Origin: Andreesenia sp964489735
GTDB lineage: Bacteria; Bacillota; Clostridia; Tissierellales; Gottschalkiaceae
NCBI GenBank assembly: GCA_964489735.1
Contig: CAZBAL010000034.1
Location: 1 to 16,219, forward strand
Direction: 5' to 3'
DNA length: 16,219 bases
In this document: one piece after another, positions 1 through 7,334 of the stretch
Position numbering within the stretch: position 1 is the first letter of the stretch
Layout: every line of letters starts with the position of its first letter
Notes under the pieces: generated by a model
What the model was told of the DNA's origin: nothing
The model's input: the letters and a program-made list of their open reading frames with translations, nothing else
Database searches by the model: none
Made by a program: the position numbers and the translations under genes

Positions 1-51
1 ATCAAATACAAGTATCAATATATCTATGCTACCAAATTTCTATATTCAACT

Positions 52-115
52 GACAATGCCCCGATATGACTTGGCAGCTACCTCCAATCTAAAACTATGT
101 GATTGGAACATTGTC
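52..115 (-). other. Inverted-repeat element, possible structured RNA
   Basis: The outer arms GACAATG (52-58) and CATTGTC (109-115) are exact complements. They enclose a second perfect 7-bp stem, 83-89 with 101-107 (TCCAATC/GATTGGA), with an 11-nt loop. The remaining stretch can form a short third helix (TGCC 57-60 with GGCA 73-76) at the cost of the two innermost outer pairs, so a three-way-junction fold is possible. It lies downstream of the S-component gene and upstream of whatever gene follows beyond the window, so it could be a leader element, a 3' UTR structure or a remnant of a small mobile element. I compared it by eye with the common riboswitch consensus motifs I know (TPP, FMN, SAM-I, THF, purine, lysine, preQ1, cyclic-di-GMP) and saw no match. 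The strand is assumed from the neighbouring genes. Confidence 0.3.
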
Positions 116-138
116 TATTAATCTCTATTACAATCTTT

Positions 139-714
139 TTATTTTCTGCTCGCTTTAACTCTCGTTGCTACCACAGTAACAATCAAGATTGAAGCTATCA
201 TTTCTGGAATTCCATTTGTCGCTGCTAAACCAAATATCCATTTTACTACTGCAGATGACCCGCCTAAACCTAATTTTTCGGCTAGATCTCTTCCATGGAA
301 AATGTACATTGCAAATAAAACTCCAACTGTATTAGTTAGTGAACCAACTCCTGCCGGAATAGCATACTTTATAAAACCATTTTTGTTGTTTTTCAAAAGG
401 TTATATAAATATCCTGCTACAACACCTATTAATATTCTTGGGAATATTGAAACCATAGGGTTATAGAACAGTGGCGACAGTAATGTAGGTGCTGTTATAG
501 CCTTTACAAGGCTAGTAATTCCAAATATAAGTCCTACTGCTGCACCGACAATCGGCCCCTCAATAACCGCTGCAATTATCACTGGGATATGCATTATCGT
601 TACACTAACTGTTCCTATAGGTATAAAACCAAGCGGAGTCATTCCTAGTACCACCGACAGTGCGCCTAATACTCCAATTACTGTCAGCTTATTAAGTGAA
701 AGCTCTTTTACCAT
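139..714 (-). CDS. ECF transporter S component, probably vitamin (pantothenate-type)
   Basis: The 191-residue protein is almost entirely hydrophobic, with about five or six membrane segments (roughly 10-28, 33-52, 54-72, 84-106, 115-138 and 165-184). This fits the substrate-binding S subunit of an energy-coupling-factor importer, which works with shared EcfA/EcfA'/EcfT subunits encoded elsewhere. The central stretch around residues 62-100 (…SLVKAITAP…, then …NPMVSIFPR…) resembles the COG4684-type S components that I recall being assigned to pantothenate (PanT) and often placed beside coaX. The substrate is therefore an inference, and folate or another vitamin is possible. It does not look like BioY despite the neighbouring birA. 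The ATG is preceded by an AGAGAGG ribosome-binding site, and a consensus promoter lies just upstream, so transcription independent of birA is likely. The next gene lies outside the window; coaX would be expected. Confidence 0.8.
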   Translation of the reverse strand: MVKELSLNKLTVIGVLGALSVVLGMTPLGFIPIGTVSVTIMHIPVIIAAVIEGPIVGAAVGLIFGITSLVKAITAPTLLSPLFYNPMVSIFPRILIGVVAGYLYNLLKNNKNGFIKYAIPAGVGSLTNTVGVLFAMYIFHGRDLAEKLGLGGSSAVVKWIFGLAATNGIPEMIASILIVTVVATRVKASRK

Positions 715-753
715 TGGTCTACCTCTCTTTCTATTAAATTTTACTACTATACC

Positions 754-782
754 ATTATCTATATATTACTCAATTAAGTCAA
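754..782 (-). promoter_or_regulatory. Sigma-A promoter of the S-component gene
   Basis: On the minus strand a -35 TTGACT (777-782) and a -10 GATAAT (754-759) are separated by 17 bp, each one base from consensus. The predicted start is near 747, giving a 5' UTR of about 30 nt, too short for a riboswitch. The gene can therefore be expressed independently of birA, although no convincing terminator follows birA. Confidence 0.75.
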
Positions 783-871
783 GTCTTTATTCAAACATTG
801 TATTCAATATACATGTTGCTTGCAATACTTATCGCTAGATATACAGAAACGTATTTTTTGACTCCACATCT

Positions 872-1855
872 CTAAATATATGAATCCAGACCCCTTATGG
901 AAACTTCTCCAGTTACTATTCTTTCTGTTTCACCATCTGGACCTTCTACTATTAAAGCTCCGTCTTCATCAATATCAACTGCTTTTCTTATTTTTCTGCT
1001 GTTTTTTCTGACTATAGCAATCTCTTTACCCAGTACTGCTGAATTTTCCTTGCAGACCTTGATAGAGCTGTCTATATTTCCACTCTCTATAAAATCCGAA
1101 TACAAATATTCAAACTGATTTAGAACTTCTGCAACTAACTGCTTTCTGCTCAGTTCTTCTTCTTTTTCAATAGAAATAGATGTGGCTTTAGCTTTGATTT
1201 CCTCTACAAGATCCTCTTCTTCAAACCCTGTGTTTATTCCGATTCCAACAACAATATAGTCAAGAGACATTAGCTCTCCGCTCATTTCTGTCAATATTCC
1301 ACTTACTTTCTTACCATCTATCACTATGTCATTGGGCCATTTGATTTTGCTCTCTACTCCGAGAGCCTTAAAAGCAAGGACTACTGATGCAGCTGCTATC
1401 TGAGTGAGCTTGTATGCTTCCTGCGGCATTATATCGGGTTTTAAAAGAATGCTCATATATATCCCCTTTTTGCTTGGAGACTCCCAATTTCTTCCCAATC
1501 TGCCTTTCCCTGCTGTTTGCTCTTCTGCAATTATCACAAGTCCTTCATCATATTCGCTCTGGACTCTCTTCACCTCTTCATTTGTAGAGTCAACTTCTTC
1601 TAAATAAATATAATTTCTACCAATAAATTCTGTTTTCAAATACGGCTCTATTTCAACTTCTGAAACCGTATCCGCCGACTTTTTGAGTCTGTATCCCTTC
1701 TTTGAATATGACTCTATCTTATATCCTTCTTCTCTTAAAGTTTTTATGTTCTTCCATACAGTTGTTCTCGATACTCCTAACTCTTCGCTCAGTTTCTCAC
1801 CTGATATGAACTCGGTTTTTGAGTTCTTCAGTGCATTGAGTACTTTATCCTTCAT
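872..1855 (-). CDS. birA: Bifunctional biotin ligase / biotin operon repressor
   Basis: BirA activates biotin with ATP and attaches it to carrier lysines of biotin-dependent carboxylases. Forms with an N-terminal winged helix also repress biotin genes when loaded with biotinyl-AMP. The 327 residues show an HTH (about 1-58; SGEKLSEELGVSRTTVWK at 18-35), the catalytic domain (about 72-260) with EVDSTN at 87-92, the adenylate-binding GKGRLGR loop at 116-122, KWPND at 172-176 and the active lysine in KVSGIL (K183), then a small C-terminal domain (about 275-325) with the expected IVTGEVSIRG ending. Length is normal for the repressor-type enzyme. The ATG has a good ribosome-binding site (GAGGAAGGTG, 5 nt away). 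The promoter probably lies in or near the assembly gap at 1921. No BirA operator palindrome is visible in the window, so any regulon is elsewhere. Confidence 0.96.
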   Translation of the reverse strand: MKDKVLNALKNSKTEFISGEKLSEELGVSRTTVWKNIKTLREEGYKIESYSKKGYRLKKSADTVSEVEIEPYLKTEFIGRNYIYLEEVDSTNEEVKRVQSEYDEGLVIIAEEQTAGKGRLGRNWESPSKKGIYMSILLKPDIMPQEAYKLTQIAAASVVLAFKALGVESKIKWPNDIVIDGKKVSGILTEMSGELMSLDYIVVGIGINTGFEEEDLVEEIKAKATSISIEKEEELSRKQLVAEVLNQFEYLYSDFIESGNIDSSIKVCKENSAVLGKEIAIVRKNSRKIRKAVDIDEDGALIVEGPDGETERIVTGEVSIRGLDSYI

Positions 1856-1920
1856 TTTTTCACCTTCCTCTTCTTTTTCTTACTCTCCACTAATACTGTC
1901 TTATACTTTATTGCTTTATG

Positions 1921-2020
1921 NNNNNNNNNNNNNNNNNNNNNNNNNNNNNNNNNNNNNNNNNNNNNNNNNNNNNNNNNNNNNNNNNNNNNNNNNNNNNNNN
2001 NNNNNNNNNNNNNNNNNNNN
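1921..2020. other. Assembly gap of exactly 100 N
   Basis: One hundred unknown bases separate birA from ftsH. Exactly 100 N is the usual placeholder for a gap of unknown length, so the true distance and any genes inside are unknown. On the birA side, 65 readable bases (1856-1920) contain the birA ribosome-binding site. On the ftsH side the gap ends 11 bases before a large hairpin. Repeats such as an rRNA operon commonly break assemblies, but no rRNA or tRNA end is visible at either edge. Confidence 0.95.
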
Positions 2021-2069
2021 TGTAATTAGAAAGAGCATCTTATTAATTTAGTTGTTAATAAGATGCTCT
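2021..2069 (-). terminator. Intrinsic terminator of the tilS-hpt-ftsH operon
   Basis: A perfect 15-bp stem (2032-2046 with 2055-2069) with an 8-nt loop begins 14 bp after the ftsH stop codon. On the minus strand the stem is followed by TTCTAATTACA, a modest U-rich tail. The stem is AU-rich at its apex and GC-containing at its base. On the plus strand no gene runs into it. Termination of the ftsH transcript is the likely role; the tail is weaker than ideal. Confidence 0.7.
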
Positions 2070-2083
2070 AATGATTATTAATA

Positions 2084-4099
2084 TTATTCTTTATCCAGGC
2101 TGTCCTCTTTATCTGAGTTCAGCTCTCTATTGATATCATCTGATTTTTCCTCAACTGTATCAACAGTATCAGTATTTTCATTTTCCAAATTATCTTTGTC
2201 GAACAAGCTCATCTGATTGTCATCGATATTATCTTCTTCTGAAATATCTGCAGCTTTTTTCTGCTCTCCTATCTCAAGAGGTGGCAGTTTTTCTCCCTGG
2301 AAAACCTGCTCAAACTCTACCGAGTTAAGCGTCTCTCTATCCATAAGAGCATCTGCTATCAAGTGAAGCTTATCTATATTGTCTCTTATAAGTGTCTCTG
2401 CCTCTTCATAAGCTACATCTATTATTCTTCTCATTTCTTTGTCTATACTAGCAGCGATTTCTTCACTGTAATTTCTAGTTCTTCCAAAGTCTTTACCTAT
2501 GAACACTTCATTATCTTCAGAGCCATAAGTCATATTTCCAAGCTTTTCACTCATTCCATAATGAGTTACCATATTTCTTGCTATCGCTGTCGCTCTCTCC
2601 AGGTCATTCTGAGCTCCAGTACTTATATCTCCAAGAATGATTTTCTCAGCTAATCTTCCTCCAAGAAGAACAACTATCTCTTTTTCCATATCTGATTTAG
2701 TTGCATAGTATCTGTCTTCCTGAGGTAAGCTCATAGTAAATCCTCCAGCTCTTCCTCTAGGTATGATAGTAACCATATGAACAGGGTCCACTTCAGGTAG
2801 AAGTCTGGATACAAGAGCATGTCCTGCCTCATGGTATGCTGTAAGCTTTCTTTCTTTTTCGCTTATAACTCTACTCTTCTTCTCAGGTCCTGCTATAACT
2901 TTTGTCGATGCCTCTTCAACTATATCCATAGTTATAGTATCTTTACCTGCTCTGGCAGATAATAGAGCCGCCTCATTAAGAAGGTTCTCCAAATCAGCAG
3001 GTGTAAATCCTGGAGTTCTCTTCGCTATTACTGCTAAATCCACATCAGGTGCAAGCGGTTTATTTCTCGAGTGAACTTTCAGTATAGCTTCTCTTCCCTT
3101 GATATCCGGTACTCCTATATAAACCTGTCTGTCAAATCTTCCAGGTCTAAGCAGCGCAGGGTCAAGTATGTCCGGTCTGTTTGTGGCAGCTATCATTATG
3201 ATTCCTTCATTCTCTCTGAAGCCATCCATTTCCACTAGTAACTGGTTAAGAGTCTGTTCTCTCTCATCATGTCCGCCACCAAGTCCTGCTCCTCTTTTTC
3301 TTCCTACCGCATCAATCTCATCTATGAATATGATACATGGTGCATTCTTCTTTGCCTGCTCAAATAAATCTCTAACACGCGAAGCTCCTACTCCGACAAA
3401 CATCTCAACGAAATCGGAACCACTTATGCTGAAGAAAGGAACTTTCGCCTCTCCTGCTACAGCTTTAGTTATATATGTTTTACCTGTTCCTGGAGGTCCA
3501 ACCATTAGAACTCCCTTAGGTATCCTAGCTCCTAACTGATTGTATCTAGCTGGGTTTTTAAGAAAATCAACAATTTCACTAAGCTCAGCTTTTTCTTCTT
3601 CTAGTCCTGCAACGTCCTTGAAAGAAACTTTGCTTTCGCTTCCTTCTATCATCTTCGCCTTACTCTTTCCAAACGACATGACTTTTCCGCCGCCTCCGCC
3701 TTGCGAGTTCTGCATGAAGATAAACCATGCAGCCAGAAGAACTACGATCATTATTATACTCGGCAGCAGTTCTAATATCCAGGATTTTTCCGGTAAAGCT
3801 TCTCCTGCGATATTCACCTTGCCCTCATCTACTGTATCTTTTAAATAGTTCTGATAGAACATATCCTCGCTTATAGGTAGAGTCATAGAAAAGGTCTTAC
3901 CGTCTTTCAGTTTTCCTTTTGCTACTCCAGTTTTTGTTAAAGTTATTTCATCAACTTTTTCATCTTGTATTTGGGTTATCAACTCTTTATAAGTGATTTC
4001 TTTTGCGCCTTCATCTCCATCATATAAGTACATGACAGTTAGCATAAGCCCAAGAAAAATAAGCAGATATACTCCTATTCCTCTAAAAAACTTCTTCAA
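2084..4099 (-). CDS. ftsH: ATP-dependent zinc metalloprotease FtsH
   Basis: FtsH is a hexameric membrane-anchored AAA+ protease that degrades misfolded membrane proteins and regulatory proteins. The 671 residues show TM1 (about 8-25), an extracytoplasmic domain (about 28-105), TM2 (about 107-129), a glycine-rich linker, and the AAA module with Walker A GPPGTGKT (201-208), pore motif FVGVG (234-238), Walker B IIFIDEID (256-263) and second region of homology ATNRPDILDPALLRPGRFDR (285-304). The zinc site is HEAGH (423-427), with D499 in the TGAQNDL segment as likely third ligand. All key residues are intact. A tail after about residue 619 is strongly acidic and low in complexity, making it longer than the 637-residue B. 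subtilis protein. The start is a TTG 7 nt after GGAGG. It follows hpt by 32 bp and is the last gene of the operon. Confidence 0.98.
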   Translation of the reverse strand: MKKFFRGIGVYLLIFLGLMLTVMYLYDGDEGAKEITYKELITQIQDEKVDEITLTKTGVAKGKLKDGKTFSMTLPISEDMFYQNYLKDTVDEGKVNIAGEALPEKSWILELLPSIIMIVVLLAAWFIFMQNSQGGGGGKVMSFGKSKAKMIEGSESKVSFKDVAGLEEEKAELSEIVDFLKNPARYNQLGARIPKGVLMVGPPGTGKTYITKAVAGEAKVPFFSISGSDFVEMFVGVGASRVRDLFEQAKKNAPCIIFIDEIDAVGRKRGAGLGGGHDEREQTLNQLLVEMDGFRENEGIIMIAATNRPDILDPALLRPGRFDRQVYIGVPDIKGREAILKVHSRNKPLAPDVDLAVIAKRTPGFTPADLENLLNEAALLSARAGKDTITMDIVEEASTKVIAGPEKKSRVISEKERKLTAYHEAGHALVSRLLPEVDPVHMVTIIPRGRAGGFTMSLPQEDRYYATKSDMEKEIVVLLGGRLAEKIILGDISTGAQNDLERATAIARNMVTHYGMSEKLGNMTYGSEDNEVFIGKDFGRTRNYSEEIAASIDKEMRRIIDVAYEEAETLIRDNIDKLHLIADALMDRETLNSVEFEQVFQGEKLPPLEIGEQKKAADISEEDNIDDNQMSLFDKDNLENENTDTVDTVEEKSDDINRELNSDKEDSLDKE

Positions 4100-4131
4100 A
4101 CTTCTTCCTCCATTCTAGAAATATTGAAAAG

Positions 4132-4659
4132 CTATTCTGATTTAAGTACACAAATATCTTTTAAATTTCTGTATTTTTCTGCGTAGTCTATACCATATCC
4201 TACCACAAACTCATCTGGAATATCAAAGCCTTTATACTTTAATTCCATATCTATTTTTCTTCTCTCCGGTTTGTCTAACAATGTGCATATAGCCACACTA
4301 TTAGCTCCTCTAGATTCAAGGTTTTTAGTAAGGTATCCAAGTGTCAGGCCTGTATCTATAATATCTTCCACTATGAGAATATCCTTTCCTTCAACCTGTC
4401 TCTCAAGGTCCTTTAGAATTCTTACTACTCCTGAAGATTTTGTAGAACTACCATAGCTAGACACTGCCATAAAGTCCAGTTCTAGAGGGATATCAATCTC
4501 TCTGGCCAAATCTCCCATAAAAATAAAAGCCCCTTTGAGAACTCCTATTAAAAGCAAATCTTTACCTCTATAGTCTTCCGTTATCTGCTTTCCCAGTTCT
4601 CTAACTTTGTCATTAATCTGCTCTTCTGACAACAGTACTTCTTTTATTTCGCCTCTCAT
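4132..4659 (-). CDS. hpt: Hypoxanthine(-guanine) phosphoribosyltransferase
   Basis: This soluble salvage enzyme makes IMP and GMP from hypoxanthine or guanine and PRPP. The 175 residues contain the LKGAFIFMGDL loop (41-51), the PRPP-binding signature VEDIIDTGLTL (97-107), a DKPERRK segment, and FVVGYGIDYAEKYRNL near the C-terminus, as expected of the family. Length matches bacterial Hpt. The frame is open further upstream to a TTG at 4695, but GGAAGGAG sits just before the ATG at 4659, inside that extension, so the shorter start is chosen. The tilS-hpt-ftsH order is conserved in Firmicutes, where Hpt has been reported to interact with TilS and FtsH; I cannot test that here. tilS ends 48 bp upstream. 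Confidence 0.97.
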   Translation of the reverse strand: MRGEIKEVLLSEEQINDKVRELGKQITEDYRGKDLLLIGVLKGAFIFMGDLAREIDIPLELDFMAVSSYGSSTKSSGVVRILKDLERQVEGKDILIVEDIIDTGLTLGYLTKNLESRGANSVAICTLLDKPERRKIDMELKYKGFDIPDEFVVGYGIDYAEKYRNLKDICVLKSE

Positions 4660-4707
4660 TATACTTCTCCTTCCTGATACTACACGAACTCTCAACTAAT
4701 TGTTTTT

Positions 4708-6108
4708 CTACCTTTGAAAGTATTCAACTTTTAGCACTGTCTTTGTGTTTTCTGTTATCGGTGCTAGTCTGCTCCTTCTATAACCTGATATCCATGCTAT
4801 CTCATCTCCAAAAACAAGAAGTGGAATCTCGTCTCTTTTCTCTTTAGGAATCTTCTGATCAATAAAAAAATCTTTTAATTTCTTAGTTCCACTTAGACCA
4901 AAAAGTTTTACCCTATCTCCATCTATCCTATTTCTGACAAAAATTTCACCATCAATATCATCATAATCAAAATACTCAGTGTTTCTGTTTCTGTTGTATT
5001 CCAATCGACTTCTATCGATGATTTCAAACTTTAATATAGCATCAATCTCAACTATAGAAAGCTCTTTGTTTATATCTATCCTATAATTATAACTCACTTT
5101 AGAGTTATTTTCACTTTTTTCTATATATAATTTATCATATTCAAGTTTTATTCTTATATCATTCGGCATATCTATTGATTTGCCTGTGGTTTTGCTGTCT
5201 GATAAAAAAATAGCATTATTTATATGCTTTTCTTCTATACCGACTAAGTTCCCAAAAGCCTCCAGTATTGACTTTCTAACTACTCTTCCCTTTATATTGT
5301 AATCGAGTTTGGAAAACTTCTCATTATCGATAATCACAAACTGATCACCGGAAGACAGAACTACTTTTTCATATTTAGAGTCTGCAACTTTTTTTAGTAT
5401 TTCTGAGTCTCTTACAGCACTCTCTGTTAATCTAAAGAGAGTATCTACAATGTTATCATTGAAATTTTCCTGGATATAGGGAATCAGTTCAAGTCTGACC
5501 TTGTTTCTATTGTATATAGCCTTTAAATTAGTGCTGTCGAGCCTAGGATTGAGCATATTCTCTTCACAGTAGCTCTCTATCTCTTCTCTTGAAATATTTA
5601 ATATAGGCCTTATAATGTCCTGATTTACATACTCTATTCCTCTCAGTCCATCCAGACCTGTGCCTCTCATAATTCTCATTAGAATAGTTTCTGCCTGATC
5701 ATTCTTATTATGAGCCACAGCGATTTTTGTCGAAATCTGTTTTCCTTCAGCTATATCCTTCAGTACCTCTCTAAAAAAACCATATCTCAGAATTCTACCG
5801 GATTCCTCGTCAGTAATTTTGTTTCTCTTTGCATATCCTTCCATATCTACTTTTTTTGCAAAGTATCTTAGACCGTATTTTTCAGCAGTCTTTTTTACGA
5901 ATTCTTCGTCCTGATCCGCTTCAAAGCCTCTCACTCCATGATTTACATGTGCTACTGCCAGTTCAAACTTCAGTTCTTCCTTAAGTTTATAGAGTATATC
6001 TAGGAGCATGATAGAATCATATCCACCTGATACCCCTACCAAAACAGTATCTCCTGAATTTATCATATCGTATTCTATTATATTCTTTTTTACTTTTTCA
6101 ACTAACAA
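4708..6108 (-). CDS. tilS: tRNA(Ile)-lysidine synthetase
   Basis: TilS attaches lysine to C34 of the CAU-anticodon isoleucine tRNA, switching it from reading AUG to AUA. It is essential where AUA is decoded this way. The 466 residues show the PP-loop ATPase motif SGGYDS (27-32), HVNHGVRG (54-61), the AHNKNDQAET segment (132-141) with MRGTGLDGLRG (147-157), DSTN (191-194) and YNRNKVR (199-205), then a C-terminal lysidine-synthetase domain (about 380-466) with LSGTKKLKDFFIDQKIPK. Tyrosine in the third variable position of SGGxDS is acceptable. The proposed start is a TTG preceded by AAAGGAG. It follows a strong terminator-like hairpin after yabR, and I see no convincing promoter in the 63-bp gap, so it may depend on read-through or on a promoter inside yabR. 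Confidence 0.96.
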   Translation of the reverse strand: MLVEKVKKNIIEYDMINSGDTVLVGVSGGYDSIMLLDILYKLKEELKFELAVAHVNHGVRGFEADQDEEFVKKTAEKYGLRYFAKKVDMEGYAKRNKITDEESGRILRYGFFREVLKDIAEGKQISTKIAVAHNKNDQAETILMRIMRGTGLDGLRGIEYVNQDIIRPILNISREEIESYCEENMLNPRLDSTNLKAIYNRNKVRLELIPYIQENFNDNIVDTLFRLTESAVRDSEILKKVADSKYEKVVLSSGDQFVIIDNEKFSKLDYNIKGRVVRKSILEAFGNLVGIEEKHINNAIFLSDSKTTGKSIDMPNDIRIKLEYDKLYIEKSENNSKVSYNYRIDINKELSIVEIDAILKFEIIDRSRLEYNRNRNTEYFDYDDIDGEIFVRNRIDGDRVKLFGLSGTKKLKDFFIDQKIPKEKRDEIPLLVFGDEIAWISGYRRSRLAPITENTKTVLKVEYFQR

Positions 6109-6141
6109 TTTATATTGCTCCTTTAAATGCTCCTATAATGT

Positions 6142-6165
6142 AAAAAAACTGGGACTCAGCCCAGT
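6142..6165 (-). terminator. Intrinsic terminator after the S1-domain gene
   Basis: On the minus strand ACTGGG and CCCAGT (6160-6165 with 6148-6153) form a 6-bp GC-rich stem with a 6-nt loop, followed by an uninterrupted run of T (6147-6142). It starts 7 bp past the yabR stop codon and about 33 bp before the tilS start. This is the textbook pattern, so it probably ends most yabR transcripts. Whether it fully separates yabR from tilS is unclear. Confidence 0.85.
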
Positions 6166-6171
6166 AATATT

Positions 6172-6582
6172 TTAACGATTTTTTTGAGAGTATCCTCTTC
6201 TAGAATCTTTTCTTTTCAGTTGTTCCTGTCTTTCTCCGCTGTCTTTTAAGAATTGATTAAGTTTATCTTCGAACGACATTCTTCTTGTTTTTTCATCCGC
6301 TCTGTTGTTCCAGTCTATCTCCGCTGGACCTCTACTCGGTTTTTTCTTAGGTTCAGCCTGTCTTATAGATAAGCTCAGCTTTCCATCCTGACTGATTGAT
6401 ATTATTTTAACTTTGATCTTTTGACCCTTTTTTACATAGTCTTCTACTTTATTCACATAATCGTGTGATATTTCAGATATGTGAACTAATCCCGTTTTTC
6501 CTTCCGCAAGATCAACAAAAGCACCAAAATTAGTTATTCCTGTTACAACACCTTCGACAACGTTACCTACTTGAATAGACAT
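6172..6582 (-). CDS. yabR: S1 RNA-binding domain protein (YabR family)
   Basis: The 136 residues hold one S1 OB-fold domain (about 3-74), with the typical GVVTGITNFGAFVDL strand and GLVHISEIS, and SLSIRQAE closing the fold. A basic C-terminal segment (about 78-136) carries MSFEDKLNQFLKDSGERQ, shared by this family in Firmicutes. It presumably binds RNA or the ribosome; a precise role is not established by the sequence. It lies between divIC and tilS as in Bacillus. In spore-formers spoIIE would follow it, but is missing here. The ATG has AGGAGG about 12 nt upstream, a slightly long spacing. It has its own strong promoter and terminator, so it is probably a single-gene transcript. Confidence 0.9.
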   Translation of the reverse strand: MSIQVGNVVEGVVTGITNFGAFVDLAEGKTGLVHISEISHDYVNKVEDYVKKGQKIKVKIISISQDGKLSLSIRQAEPKKKPSRGPAEIDWNNRADEKTRRMSFEDKLNQFLKDSGERQEQLKRKDSRRGYSQKNR

Positions 6583-6630
6583 AAAATGAATATTCCTCCT
6601 TTTATTTTTTCACAAATACATTCACAGTTC

Positions 6631-6659
6631 AGTATATATTATTAGCATAGCGATGTCAA
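6631..6659 (-). promoter_or_regulatory. Strong sigma-A promoter of yabR
   Basis: A perfect -35 TTGACA (6654-6659) and a -10 TATACT (6631-6636) are separated by 17 bp on the minus strand, about 49 bp upstream of the yabR ATG. It starts about 10 bp after the divIC stop. It is among the closest matches to consensus in the window. Confidence 0.85.
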
Positions 6660-6668
6660 TAGATGCGA

Positions 6669-7052
6669 CTACTTTAATAAGTCATCCTTATCCTCATACA
6701 TAAGTTCTCCAGGTCGAACCATCTTCAAATCATCCCTTGCAATTCTCTCTATATATACGATATCAGTTTTATTTTCTATCTTATTAGTTAAATCCTTGAT
6801 TTCATTATTGAGCTTCTTGACATTCTCTTGTCTCTGTACTTTTTCTTGCTTTAAGTCCATTATTATTATCTGCTGACTTAAAAGCTTAAAAGAGATGTAG
6901 ACGATTCCGGCAACTACAACAATTTTTTTCCATTTCCATTCTTGAGGATTGGTTAGAATGTATCTCCATTTTTTTATTCTTTTTCTTCTCTTAGCCAGCT
7001 TCCTCTTTCTCTTTCTTCTGCTAACAATTTTCTTTCTCTGATTCTCATCCAT
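6669..7052 (-). CDS. divIC: Septum formation initiator DivIC (FtsB-like)
   Basis: DivIC is a bitopic division protein that forms a complex with FtsL and DivIB at the septum. The 127 residues show a cytoplasmic N-terminus, one membrane segment (about 44-58), a coiled coil (about 63-97) and the family's extracytoplasmic ending ARDDLKMVRPGELMY. The N-terminus is remarkable: about 17 of the 23 residues at positions 6-28 are Lys or Arg. The ATG follows GGGGTGA by 6 nt and lies 12 bp after the rqcP stop, so the two genes are co-transcribed. In spore-formers yabP and yabQ separate rqcP from divIC; here they are absent. Identity rests on topology, the C-terminal motif and position. Confidence 0.9.
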   Translation of the reverse strand: MDENQRKKIVSRRKRKRKLAKRRKRIKKWRYILTNPQEWKWKKIVVVAGIVYISFKLLSQQIIIMDLKQEKVQRQENVKKLNNEIKDLTNKIENKTDIVYIERIARDDLKMVRPGELMYEDKDDLLK

Positions 7053-7064
7053 AGAGTATCACCC

Positions 7065-7304
7065 CTAAATTATTCTATACATAGTTTCAGCTTTGTCTTT
7101 AGGAGCATGATCTAGCAGCTCTGTAACTTCTATATTCATTTTAGAGTTTCCAAAGTTTATTTCCACTTTATCTCCTATCTGAACTTCTGTTCCAGGCTTA
7201 GCTGTTTTCCCATTTATTAATATTCTTCCTTGGTCACATGCATCTTTAGATACTGTTCTACGCTTGATAATTCTAGAGTTTTTTAAGAACTTATCGATTC
7301 TCAT
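7065..7304 (-). CDS. rqcP: S4-domain ribosome quality control factor RqcP (YabO)
   Basis: This 79-residue protein is a single S4 RNA-binding domain: MRIDKFLKNSRIIKRRT at the start, DQGRILINGK (24-33) and a VQIGDKVEINFG strand (41-52). In B. subtilis the protein in this position (YabO) was shown to be RqcP, which binds the 50S-peptidyl-tRNA complex with RqcH and supports C-terminal alanine tailing of stalled chains. Hsp15 is the distant Gram-negative relative. Length and context (before divIC, downstream of mazG) match RqcP. Its ATG is preceded by AGGAGG. It heads a two-gene unit with divIC and has a leader of roughly 115 nt carrying a near-repeat. An rqcH gene would be needed elsewhere in the genome. 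Confidence 0.88.
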   Translation of the reverse strand: MRIDKFLKNSRIIKRRTVSKDACDQGRILINGKTAKPGTEVQIGDKVEINFGNSKMNIEVTELLDHAPKDKAETMYRII

Positions 7305-7334
7305 CTCTATTTCCTCCTAACTCTTTTTATGTAA

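Noticed and set aside
46..111. A 21-residue minus-strand frame starting with ATG at 111
   Set aside because: It has no good ribosome-binding site and lies within the inverted-repeat element; coding is unlikely.
139..714. BioY biotin transporter, suggested by adjacency to birA
   Set aside because: The sequence lacks the BioY pattern I know and resembles the COG4684-type S component instead.
795..825. Possible terminator after birA
   Set aside because: The AACAT/ATGTT stem is AU-rich, has a bulge and lacks a T-run, so it is not convincing.
1683..2051. Plus-strand frame crossing the N gap
   Set aside because: It exists only because unknown bases are read as open, and overlaps the start of birA on the other strand.
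3168..3539. Plus-strand open frames of 60-124 codons across the window (for example inside ftsH, the flippase, prsA and mfd)
   Set aside because: They lie opposite clearly recognisable minus-strand genes, have no plausible ribosome-binding sites or known domains, and are low in complexity as expected of antisense shadows.
4660..4695. Upstream TTG start giving a longer Hpt
   Set aside because: The ribosome-binding site for the ATG at 4659 lies inside this extension, and the added residues are not typical of the family.
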